From a bacterium (GTDB taxonomy: Bacteria; Chloroflexota; Dormibacteria; Aeolococcales; Bog-877), in NCBI GenBank assembly GCA_021844355.1, contig JAKBTP010000036.1, positions 1 through 7,135 on the forward strand: DNA of 7,135 nucleotides. The letters are read 5' to 3'. The notes under the pieces were generated by a model, which saw nothing but the letters and a program-made list of their open reading frames with translations, had not been told where the DNA came from and made no database searches. Both the position numbers and the translations under genes were made by a program. Positions 1 to 5,826 of this stretch are shown here, piece by piece (the first letter of the stretch is position 1; each line of letters begins with the position of its first letter).

Positions 1-365
1 CGGCGGGCGCACAGAGAGCACAGCTCGAAGAGCAGGTCGACGCCGGGCAGGCGCTCCGGCAGGGGGCGCCCCAGCCAGGCCGCGGCCCACGAGATCCCCG
101 CCCCATCGGCCAGAACAAGCCCGGCCCGGAGGAGGACCTCCCTGAACTCGGAGTCGCTGCGAGCGCGCATCACCATCTCCGGGTTCACGGTCACAATCTG
201 CAGAGGCTGGGCGGCCGCGCCCTGGGCGAGGACCCGCTCGCATCTTCGTATGGCCTCCTCCCGGCCGACGGCGTCCACCGGCACGCCCAGGATCTCGATC
301 CTGCCCGATCCGGGCTCAGGCTGGGGTATGGTGGCTGTCAACGGGCGAGCCTGCTGTTCCAACAC
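1..365 (-). CDS. WecB/TagA/CpsF-family glycosyltransferase, N-terminal part (cut by left window edge)
   Basis: About 121 residues of the N-terminal part are visible; the C-terminus lies beyond position 1. The family (GT26) transfers N-acetylmannosamine or a related sugar to undecaprenyl-diphosphate-linked GlcNAc at the inner membrane face, in teichoic acid, enterobacterial common antigen or capsule synthesis. Visible family motifs are EILGVPVD (residues 24-31), VTVNPEM (58-64) and LVLADGAGISWAAAWLG (83-99), followed by RPLPERLPGVDLL. Thr59 and Asp87 are 28 residues apart, matching the active-site Thr37 and Asp65 of Thermoanaerobacter TagA. The start is uncertain. I chose GTG at 365 because a TATACT box lies 6 bases upstream, as in leaderless genes; in-frame TTG codons at 362 and 341 are alternatives, the latter with a weak AGG upstream. 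The exact sugar and polymer cannot be told. The family call is firm and the start is not. Confidence 0.85.
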   Translation of the reverse strand, partial: MLEQQARPLTATIPQPEPGSGRIEILGVPVDAVGREEAIRRCERVLAQGAAAQPLQIVTVNPEMVMRARSDSEFREVLLRAGLVLADGAGISWAAAWLGRPLPERLPGVDLLFELCSLCAR

Positions 366-371
366 AGCGCG

Positions 372-398
372 AGTATAGATTGGGGCGCAGCGGGCCAA
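372..398 (-). promoter_or_regulatory. Candidate promoter for the glycosyltransferase gene
   Basis: On the minus strand a perfect-looking -10 box, TATACT (377 to 372), is preceded by TTGGCC (398 to 393), a 4-of-6 match to the -35 consensus, with a short 15-base spacer. The -10 box ends 6 bases before the GTG at 365. Transcription would therefore begin at or very near that codon, giving a leaderless or nearly leaderless mRNA, a common arrangement in Actinomycetota. The -35 element falls inside the hairpin at 387-408. This rests on sequence match only. Confidence 0.4.
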
Positions 399-408
399 GG
401 GCCCGCGC
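387..408 (-). terminator. GC-rich hairpin downstream of atpC, possible terminator
   Basis: A perfect 7-base stem (390-396 GCGGGCC with 400-406 GGCCCGC) closes a 3-base loop. Two further G-C pairs extend it if A389 is bulged out. It starts about 30 bases after the atpC stop, where the ATP synthase transcript would be expected to end. No run of U follows on the minus strand, so it is not a textbook intrinsic terminator. It could be a weak terminator, a 3'-end stabilising structure or chance in GC-rich DNA. Confidence 0.35.
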
Positions 409-439
409 TTGACCCGTTACGAAGTTGCGAACTCCCGTA

Positions 440-862
440 TCATTCCCGCCCCCGGCGCCGCTGCCGCTCGACCGCCTCCAGACGTGCGCTGGCCACCTCC
501 AGCTCCCGGCTGAGCTCCGCAAGCTTCTCATCACCCGATGATGAGGCACGGGCCACAGCCTCCTCTGCCGCCTTGCGCATGCTCTCAGCGCGGTCCAGGG
601 GGATGGCGTCACAACGCTCCCCGCGCTTAGCCATGACCGAGACCCTCTCCGGCAGAACCTCCAGGAAGCCATCCTCCAGGAAGAAGTAGTCCTCCTTCTC
701 GCCCCGGCGCACCATCACCTCTCCGGGCTTGAGCCAGGTGAGCAGTGGCGAGTGGCCGGGGAGAACCCCCAGGTCGCCATCGGCGCCTCTCAGCACGATG
801 AAGTCGCACTCACCCTCGAAGAGCGGCTTCTGACTGGCCAGCAGCCTGGTCTTGACCGCCAC
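440..862 (-). CDS. atpC: F1Fo ATP synthase epsilon subunit
   Basis: Encodes 140 residues, the epsilon subunit of the rotor shaft, which links gamma to the c-ring and can restrain ATP hydrolysis. The N-terminal beta-sandwich (about 1-85) carries the family signature LGVLPGHSPLLTWLKPG (31-47). A full-length C-terminal helical hairpin (about 89-137) follows, rich in Ala, Glu and Arg. Having both helices contrasts with the shortened epsilon of mycobacteria. The Bacillus PS3-type ATP-binding motif, Ile/Leu-Asp-x-x-Arg-Ala, appears here as IPLDRA (87-92) with Pro in place of Asp, so nucleotide sensing may be weak or absent. The start is GTG, one base after the atpD stop, and the nearest Shine-Dalgarno-like AGAGG is rather distant, which suggests coupling to atpD translation. 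It is the last gene of the ATP synthase operon. Confidence 0.96.
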   Translation of the reverse strand: MAVKTRLLASQKPLFEGECDFIVLRGADGDLGVLPGHSPLLTWLKPGEVMVRRGEKEDYFFLEDGFLEVLPERVSVMAKRGERCDAIPLDRAESMRKAAEEAVARASSSGDEKLAELSRELEVASARLEAVERQRRRGRE

Positions 863-863
863 C

Positions 864-2309
864 TCAGGCGGCCGCCTCTGGTTCCTGGCCCCGGTTGAGG
901 GTGCGCCCGTTCTCTATCGCCTCGTCGATCGTGCCCACCATCCGGAAGGCCTGCTCGGGAAGGTCGTCAAGGCTCCCGGAGAGGATCTCCTTGAAGCCCC
1001 TCACTGTCTCCCGCAGGGGCACGTACTTGCCGGGGCGCCCGGTGAACTGCTCCGCCACGAAGAAGGGCTGGCCCAGGAACTGCTGCACCCGGCGGGCCCG
1101 GTCCACGGTCCGGCGGTCCTCGTCGGAGAGCTCCTCCATCCCCAGGATGGCGATGATGTCCTGAAGGTCCTGGTAGCGCTGCAGCACCCGCTGCACCCCC
1201 AGAGCCACCTCGTGGTGTTCCTGGCCCACGGTCCTGGGCTCCAGGATCCGGCTGAAGGAGTCCAGAGGGTTCACGGCCGGGTAGATGCCGAGCTCGGAGA
1301 TGCGCCTGTCCAGGGACACCGTCGCGCCCAGGTGGGCGAAGGTGGTCTGGATGGCGGGGTCGGTGAAGTCGTCAGCGGGGACGTAGACCGCCTGCACCGA
1401 GGTGATCGAGCCCTTGTTGGTGGAGGTGATGCGCTCCTGGAGGTCTCCCATCTCGGTGGCCAGGGTGGGCTGATAGCCCACCGCCGACGGCATCCGGCCC
1501 AGCAGGGCGGAGACCTCGGAGCCGGCCATCATGTAGCGGAAGACGTTGTCGATGAAGAGAAGGACGTCCGCTCCCTCCTCGTCCCGGAACTCCTCCGCCA
1601 TGGTGAGGCCGGTGAGCGCGATCCGGGCCCGAGCCCCGGGGGGCTCGTTCATCTGTCCGAAGACCAGGGCGGTCTGGTCGATGACCCCGGACTCGTGCAT
1701 CTCCCCGAAGAGCTGGTTGCCCTCCCTGGTGCGCTCTCCCACCCCGGCGAATACGGAATAGCCCTGGTGCTCCTTGGCGATGTTGCGGATGAGCTCCATC
1801 ACGATGATGGTCTTACCCACCCCGGCTCCTCCGAAGAGCCCGATCTTGGAGCCCTTGGCGAAGGTGCAGATCAGGTCCAGCACCTTGATCCCCGTCTCCA
1901 GGATCTCGGTGGAGACGGCCTGCTCGGAGACCGAGGGCGCCTCCCGGTGGATGGGCAGCCGCTTCTCCACCTTGAGCTCCGGGCCGCCGTCGATGGTCTC
2001 GCCTATGACGTTGAACATCCGCCCCAGGACGCCCTTGCCGACCGGGACCTGGATCGGAGCCCCGGTGGCCCTCACCTTGTCGCCGCGGCGCAGCCCGTCG
2101 GTGGACTCCATGGCGATGCAGCGGGCAACGTCGTTGCCCAGGTGCTGCTGGACCTCGAGCACCAGCCGCGGACCGTCGTGCTCCACCTCCAGGGCGTCCA
2201 GGATATGGGGCAGGTCGCTCTGGTCGAAGGCGACATCCACCACCGCTCCGATGACCTGCAGAACCTCGCCCAGGCCCTTGGTCTCTCTCTTCTGCTTGCT
2301 CTTCGCCAT
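864..2309 (-). CDS. atpD: F1Fo ATP synthase catalytic beta subunit
   Basis: Encodes 481 residues, the catalytic subunit of the alpha3beta3 head, which makes ATP from ADP and phosphate. Visible are the P-loop GGAGVGKT (160-167, with Lys166 and Thr167), catalytic Glu192 and Arg193 in GERTREGN, the Walker B strand LLFIDN with Asp254, the adenine-pocket Tyr343 in GIYPA, and EELSDED (392-398), equivalent to the DELSEED lever. Numbering is offset by two from Bacillus PS3. Several normally constant positions near the catalytic site differ: Gly328 for Asp in HLDAT, Asp334 for Ser just before Arg335, Asn347 for Asp and Phe352 for Thr in the AVDPLDSTS segment. I chose the ATG at 2309 because GAGGAGGT lies just upstream and the family begins there. 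The frame stays open to an ATG at 2354, but that would overlap atpG and add unrelated residues. Confidence 0.97.
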   Translation of the reverse strand: MAKSKQKRETKGLGEVLQVIGAVVDVAFDQSDLPHILDALEVEHDGPRLVLEVQQHLGNDVARCIAMESTDGLRRGDKVRATGAPIQVPVGKGVLGRMFNVIGETIDGGPELKVEKRLPIHREAPSVSEQAVSTEILETGIKVLDLICTFAKGSKIGLFGGAGVGKTIIVMELIRNIAKEHQGYSVFAGVGERTREGNQLFGEMHESGVIDQTALVFGQMNEPPGARARIALTGLTMAEEFRDEEGADVLLFIDNVFRYMMAGSEVSALLGRMPSAVGYQPTLATEMGDLQERITSTNKGSITSVQAVYVPADDFTDPAIQTTFAHLGATVSLDRRISELGIYPAVNPLDSFSRILEPRTVGQEHHEVALGVQRVLQRYQDLQDIIAILGMEELSDEDRRTVDRARRVQQFLGQPFFVAEQFTGRPGKYVPLRETVRGFKEILSGSLDDLPEQAFRMVGTIDEAIENGRTLNRGQEPEAAA

Positions 2310-2313
2310 CACC

Positions 2314-2321
2314 ACCTCCTC
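2314..2321 (-). promoter_or_regulatory. Ribosome binding site of atpD
   Basis: GAGGAGGT, a near-perfect Shine-Dalgarno sequence, lies 4 bases before the ATG at 2309 and overlaps the TGA stop of atpG. It settles the atpD start in favour of 2309 over the upstream ATG at 2354, and it suggests that ribosomes finishing atpG reinitiate at atpD. Confidence 0.85.
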
Positions 2322-3192
2322 AGCGCCGGGCCGCCTGCAGGGCCTCGGCGCCACCGATTATCTCCATCAGTTCCTTGGTGATCCCCGCCTGGCGCACCTT
2401 GTTGGCGGTGAGCGAGAGCTCGCGGATCACGTCGCCGGCGCTGGATGAGGCGTTCTGCATCGCGATCATCTGGGCGCCGTAGAAGCTCGCCTGGTTCTCC
2501 ACCACCGCGTGGTAGACCTGGCTCAACAGGTAGGCCGGCATCAGCCGCTCCAGCACCGCCTCCCCGTCGGGCTCATAGATGTAGTCACCCTCGGTCTGGG
2601 GGCCCTCCTGCGGCTCGGCCGGCGGCACCGGCACCAGCTGCTGCACGGTGGGCACCTGGGTGAGCAGGTTCTTGAAGCGGGAATAGGCGAGGACTATTCC
2701 CGAGACCTCCTGGTCCAGGTATGCCTTGGTCGCCCGCTCCACGGCGGGCCCGAGCTCTCCCATCTCCAACTGGTCGGGCAACCCGACCCGGTGGTGGATC
2801 ATCTCCACCGGCATCCGCCTGGAGAAGTCGACAGCCTTGCGCCCTATCGCCACCACCAGGTAGCGGGGGCCGAAGTTGCGCAGCATGTGGGAGTGGGCGG
2901 CCCGGATGGTGTTGGCGTTGAGGGATCCCGCCAGTCCCCGGTCGGAGGTGACCAGGATCAAAAGGCCACGCCCCTTCTCCTGCGGGACCAGGAACGGGTG
3001 GCGGTACTCCTTGCCGATCTTGGCCACATCGCGGGCCGCCTGGTCCATCGCCAGGGCGTAGGGCCGACAACCCTCGGCCCGCGCCTGGGCGCGCCGCATC
3101 TTGGCGGCCGCCACCATCTGCATCGCCCTCGTGATCTGCTCGATGTTGCGGACCGCGCGGATGTGCCGCCGGATGTCGCGAAGGGTCGCCAA
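2320..3192 (-). CDS. atpG: F1Fo ATP synthase gamma subunit
   Basis: Encodes 290 residues, the central shaft that turns inside the alpha3beta3 head. The two terminal helices forming the coiled coil are clear: an N-terminal segment with ITRAMQMVAAAKMRRAQ (20-36) and a C-terminal segment with NKVRQAGITKELMEIIGGAEAL (264-285, in two parts here: NKVRQAGIT and KELMEIIGG). The Rossmann-like domain carries SDRGLAGSLNANT (83-95). The extra mycobacterial loop near residue 165 is absent. The usual SE(H/Q)AARM segment reads SFYGAQM (236-242), so the positions of E. coli gamma Glu238 and Arg242 are Phe237 and Gln241. The start is TTG, 10 bases after the atpA stop, with a modest GAGGG upstream. The start is supported by the exact family N-terminus (ATLRDIRRHI). 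Confidence 0.96.
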   Translation of the reverse strand: MATLRDIRRHIRAVRNIEQITRAMQMVAAAKMRRAQARAEGCRPYALAMDQAARDVAKIGKEYRHPFLVPQEKGRGLLILVTSDRGLAGSLNANTIRAAHSHMLRNFGPRYLVVAIGRKAVDFSRRMPVEMIHHRVGLPDQLEMGELGPAVERATKAYLDQEVSGIVLAYSRFKNLLTQVPTVQQLVPVPPAEPQEGPQTEGDYIYEPDGEAVLERLMPAYLLSQVYHAVVENQASFYGAQMIAMQNASSSAGDVIRELSLTANKVRQAGITKELMEIIGGAEALQAARR

Positions 3193-3202
3193 TCAGAGGC
3201 CC

Positions 3203-4738
3203 TCAGCTGCCTTCGGCGCCGGCCTGGTCGCCCAGGTCGAAGCCCTGGATGAACTCATCGAGGGCGGAGCGAAGCTCCTTCTCCATCGCCTCGTCGAGCG
3301 CCTTGCGCTCCTCGATCGCCTGGCCCAGGGAGCTGTGGGTCTGCTCGATCCAGCGCCGGAACTGCTCGTCCCACTCGGAGATCTTCTCCACCGGCACCTT
3401 GTCCAGATAGCCGTTGGTGCCGGCGAAGATGGTCATCACCTCGTGGGCCAGGGACACCGGCTGGTACTGGTCCTGCTTCAGCAGCTCGGTCAGCCGTCGG
3501 CCCCTCTCCAGCTGATCCCTGGTCGACTTGTCCAGGTCTGAGGAGAACTGGGCGAAGGCGGCCAGCGCCCGGAACTGAGCCAGGTCCAGGCGCATCCCGC
3601 CCGCCACCGAGCGCAGCGCCTTGGTCATGGCGTCCCCTCCCACCCGGCTGACCGAGAGGCCGACCGAGATGGCCGGCCTGGTGCCGGCGTAGAAGAGGTC
3701 GCCCTCCAGGTAGATCTGCCCGTCGGTGATGGAGATGACGTTGGTGGGGATGTAGGCGGAGACATCGTTGGCCTGGGTCTCGATGATCGGCAGCGCGGTA
3801 AGCGACCCACCGCCCTTTTCCTGTGAGAGCCGGGCGGCCCGCTCCAAGAGCCTCGAGTGCAGGTAGAAGACATCCCCGGGATATGCCTCCCGGCCCGGGG
3901 GCCGGCGCAGCGCCAGGGAGATTTCACGGTACGCCCAGGCGTGCTTGCTCAGGTCGTCGTAGACGACCAGAGCGTCCTCACCACGCTCCATGAACCACTC
4001 GCCCATGGTGCAGGCCGCGTAGGGGGCGAGGTACTGCAGCGCGGCCGGTTCGGCGGCGGTGGCGGAGACGATGATGGTGTGCTCGAGCGCCCCGTACTCC
4101 TCCAGCAGGGCGGCGACCCGGGCCACCGAGGTCGCGGTCTGGCCGATCGCCACGTAGATGCAGGTGAGGTTCTTGCCCTTCTGGTTGATGATGGTGTCGA
4201 TCGCGATCGCGGTCTTGCCGATCTGGCGGTCGCCGATGAGGAGCTCGCGCTGGCCCCGGCCGATCGGCACCAGGGCGTCGATCGCCTTGATCCCGGTGGC
4301 GACCGGGGTGTTGACGGGCTGCCGGTCCACCACCCCTGGCGCGGGGCGCTCCACCGGCCACCGCTCCGAGGTCGCCAGCTCGCCCTTGCCGTCGATTGGC
4401 TCACCCATGGCGTTGACGACCCGGCCCACCAGCTCGCGGCCGACCGGTACCTCCACGATCCTGCCGGTGGTGCGGACCTCATCGCCCTCGCTGAGCTCGG
4501 AGTAGGGGCCCATGATGATCGCCCGGACCAGGTCCTCCTCCAGGTTGAGGGCCATCCCGGAAACCCCCTTGGGGAACTCCAGCAGCTCGCCGGCCATCGC
4601 CCCCTCCAGCCCGTAGATCTGGGCTATCCCGTCGGCCAGGGCGGTGATGACTCCGGACTGCGCGGTGACCACCGGCGCGTCGAAGTCGGCGATCTTGCTC
4701 TTGATGATCTTGCCTATGTCGTCGGCACTGAGGCTCAT
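3203..4738 (-). CDS. atpA: F1Fo ATP synthase alpha subunit
   Basis: Encodes 511 residues, the regulatory, non-catalytic nucleotide-binding subunit of the F1 head. The P-loop GDRQIGKT (169-176) has Ile173 where most homologues have Thr, but Lys175 and Thr176 are intact. Other landmarks are VVYDDLSKHAWAYRE (258-272), RRPPGREAYPGDVFYLHSR (278-296), and the arginine finger Arg365 in GLSVSRVGG, which reaches into the beta catalytic site. Length and numbering match the compact Bacillus PS3-like form; the C-terminal extension that blocks hydrolysis in mycobacteria is absent. The N-terminal helix (about 1-20), which should bind delta, is present. The ATG follows the atpH stop by 7 bases, and the stop is part of the TGAGGAG ribosome-binding sequence. 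Confidence 0.98.
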   Translation of the reverse strand: MSLSADDIGKIIKSKIADFDAPVVTAQSGVITALADGIAQIYGLEGAMAGELLEFPKGVSGMALNLEEDLVRAIIMGPYSELSEGDEVRTTGRIVEVPVGRELVGRVVNAMGEPIDGKGELATSERWPVERPAPGVVDRQPVNTPVATGIKAIDALVPIGRGQRELLIGDRQIGKTAIAIDTIINQKGKNLTCIYVAIGQTATSVARVAALLEEYGALEHTIIVSATAAEPAALQYLAPYAACTMGEWFMERGEDALVVYDDLSKHAWAYREISLALRRPPGREAYPGDVFYLHSRLLERAARLSQEKGGGSLTALPIIETQANDVSAYIPTNVISITDGQIYLEGDLFYAGTRPAISVGLSVSRVGGDAMTKALRSVAGGMRLDLAQFRALAAFAQFSSDLDKSTRDQLERGRRLTELLKQDQYQPVSLAHEVMTIFAGTNGYLDKVPVEKISEWDEQFRRWIEQTHSSLGQAIEERKALDEAMEKELRSALDEFIQGFDLGDQAGAEGS

Positions 4739-4741
4739 GGT

Positions 4742-4748
4742 CTCCTCA
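4742..4748 (-). promoter_or_regulatory. Ribosome binding site of atpA overlapping the atpH stop
   Basis: The sequence TGAGGAG contains both the TGA stop of atpH and a GAGGAG Shine-Dalgarno core, 3 bases before the atpA ATG. The atpG/atpD junction is built the same way. The close spacing suggests translational coupling. Confidence 0.7.
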
Positions 4749-5321
4749 CGAAGATTGGACTTCTGTCAGCATCTCGCGGCGCAGTTGCTGGAGCTTGGTC
4801 TTGAGACTCGCGTCGAAGACCCTGTCCCCCACCCGCACCACCGCCCCGCCCAGCAGGGAGGGATCCACCTGGGCTTGAAAGTTCACCTCCACCCCGAGCC
4901 GGGTGGACAGCTCCTTGGAGAACCTCGCCAGTTCCCCAGGAGCGACCTCGACCGCGGTCGAGAGCTGGGCCGCGACCCGGCCCTCCGCCCGGTCCACCAA
5001 CTGCCGGTAGCCCGCCTCGATCGCTGCCAGCATCGCGGTGCGCCGGCTCTCGATCAGAAGACGCAGAAGGTTGGCGGCCTCCTTGTCGATCTCTCGGTCC
5101 TGCTCCAGAACCGCCTGGGCCAGCTCGCGGCGTTGAGCGGCGGAGAACTCCGGGCTGCGCAGGGCAGCTCCGAGCTCGCTTCGCTCCAGCACCTCCCTGA
5201 GCCGGCTCAGGCGCTCCCGCCACCTGGCGAAGCCCTGCTCCTGCTCCGCCAGCTCGAAGATCGCCTGAGCGTAGTGGCGGGCGGTGCTGGGCACCCGGGG
5301 AGTCTCGGCGACCTCAGGCAC
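4746..5321 (-). CDS. atpH: F1Fo ATP synthase delta subunit (OSCP family)
   Basis: Encodes 191 residues, the stator subunit that joins the tip of the alpha3beta3 head to the b dimer. The N-terminal helical domain (about 12-115) begins with STARHYAQAIFELAEQE, the usual delta opening. The C-terminal domain carries the family signature SLLGGAVVRVGDRVFDASLKTKLQQL (155-180, key residues Gly158, Gly159, Gly165 and Asp170). It is separate from b, unlike the fused b-delta protein of mycobacteria. It starts with GTG and overlaps the end of atpF by 8 bases. A strong AAGGAGGT inside atpF serves it, so translation is probably coupled to b. About ten residues precede the conserved start, slightly longer than usual. 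Confidence 0.95.
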   Translation of the reverse strand: MPEVAETPRVPSTARHYAQAIFELAEQEQGFARWRERLSRLREVLERSELGAALRSPEFSAAQRRELAQAVLEQDREIDKEAANLLRLLIESRRTAMLAAIEAGYRQLVDRAEGRVAAQLSTAVEVAPGELARFSKELSTRLGVEVNFQAQVDPSLLGGAVVRVGDRVFDASLKTKLQQLRREMLTEVQSS

Positions 5322-5817
5322 TGAGGTCCACCTCCTTGAGGGCCTGGTCGATCAGGCGGCGCTGGCGAGCCGGGTCGAGCTCCTCCTGGAGCACCTTGGT
5401 GGTGGCCAGCATCACCAGGTCGGCCGCCTGGCGCCGCAGCTCGGCGACCGCCTGCTCGCGCTCCCTGGCCAGCTCCGCGCGGGCACGCTCCAGCATCGCC
5501 TGCTGCTCCTGCTCGCCTTTCTGGCGCAGCTCGTCGCGAAGCTGCTCTCCCAGTTGCTGGGCTCGGTCCAGGATCTCCTGGGCCTTGGCCCGGGCATCCG
5601 CCATCTCCGCCCGCTCCGAGACCCTCGCCTGCTCAGCCTCCTTGCGGGCGGCCTCGGCCTCTCCCAGAGCCTGGGCGATCTGCTGCTGCCTCGCCCGGAT
5701 GGCCTTGTCCAAAGGTGGGAACACGTAGCGGCTAAGCAGCCACAGCAGCGCCAGGAAGACGATGATCTCGACGATGAACGTCGCGTTCAGCGAGAGCGGG
5801 TTGGAGGCGAGGACCAC
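5314..5817 (-). CDS. atpF: F1Fo ATP synthase b subunit
   Basis: Encodes 167 residues, the peripheral stalk anchored in the membrane next to subunit a. One N-terminal transmembrane helix (about 12-33) ends in the typical RYVFPPLDKAI. A long charged, Ala/Glu/Arg/Gln-rich helix (about 36-150) follows with no helix breakers over most of its length, as expected of the dimeric coiled-coil stalk. The C-terminal part (ATTKVLQEELDPARQRRLIDQ) is the delta-binding end. An acidic residue, Glu17, lies inside the membrane segment. There is one b gene and no b' duplicate, so a homodimer is likely. The GTG start lies 9 bases after the atpE stop. Only a weak GTAGGC-like ribosome-binding sequence precedes it, so coupling to atpE is likely. 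Confidence 0.95.
   Translation of the reverse strand: MVLASNPLSLNATFIVEIIVFLALLWLLSRYVFPPLDKAIRARQQQIAQALGEAEAARKEAEQARVSERAEMADARAKAQEILDRAQQLGEQLRDELRQKGEQEQQAMLERARAELAREREQAVAELRRQAADLVMLATTKVLQEELDPARQRRLIDQALKEVDLSA
5330..5337 (-). promoter_or_regulatory. Ribosome binding site of atpH inside atpF
   Basis: AAGGAGGT lies 8 bases before the atpH GTG at 5321, within the last codons of atpF. Its strength supports the GTG as the true start despite the 8-base overlap between the two genes. Confidence 0.8.
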
Positions 5818-5826
5818 GGCTGCTGC

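Noticed and set aside
409..443. TTGACC and TATCAT on the plus strand as a promoter
   Set aside because: The spacer is 23 bases, too long for a standard promoter, and no plus-strand gene follows.
316..672. A 118-codon minus-strand open frame spanning the atpC 3' end and the gap
   Set aside because: It overlaps atpC in another frame, is Arg/Ser/Trp-rich and lacks any motif. The genuine gene here is the glycosyltransferase in a different frame.
2310..2354. Upstream ATG at 2354 as the atpD start
   Set aside because: It would overlap atpG by 35 bases and add 15 residues (APRPCRRPGAEEVV-like) not seen in beta subunits. The ATG at 2309 has a near-perfect Shine-Dalgarno sequence.
852..2381. A 509-codon open frame on the plus strand, opposite the whole of atpD
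   Set aside because: Its translation is low in complexity and matches no family I recognise, while the opposite strand encodes an unmistakable beta subunit. Long antisense frames are expected in GC-rich coding DNA.
3857..4804. A 315-codon plus-strand open frame opposite atpA
   Set aside because: Same reason: it shadows a well-conserved gene, its sequence is His/Gly/Leu/Asp-rich with no recognisable domain, and it has no genes beside it on that strand.
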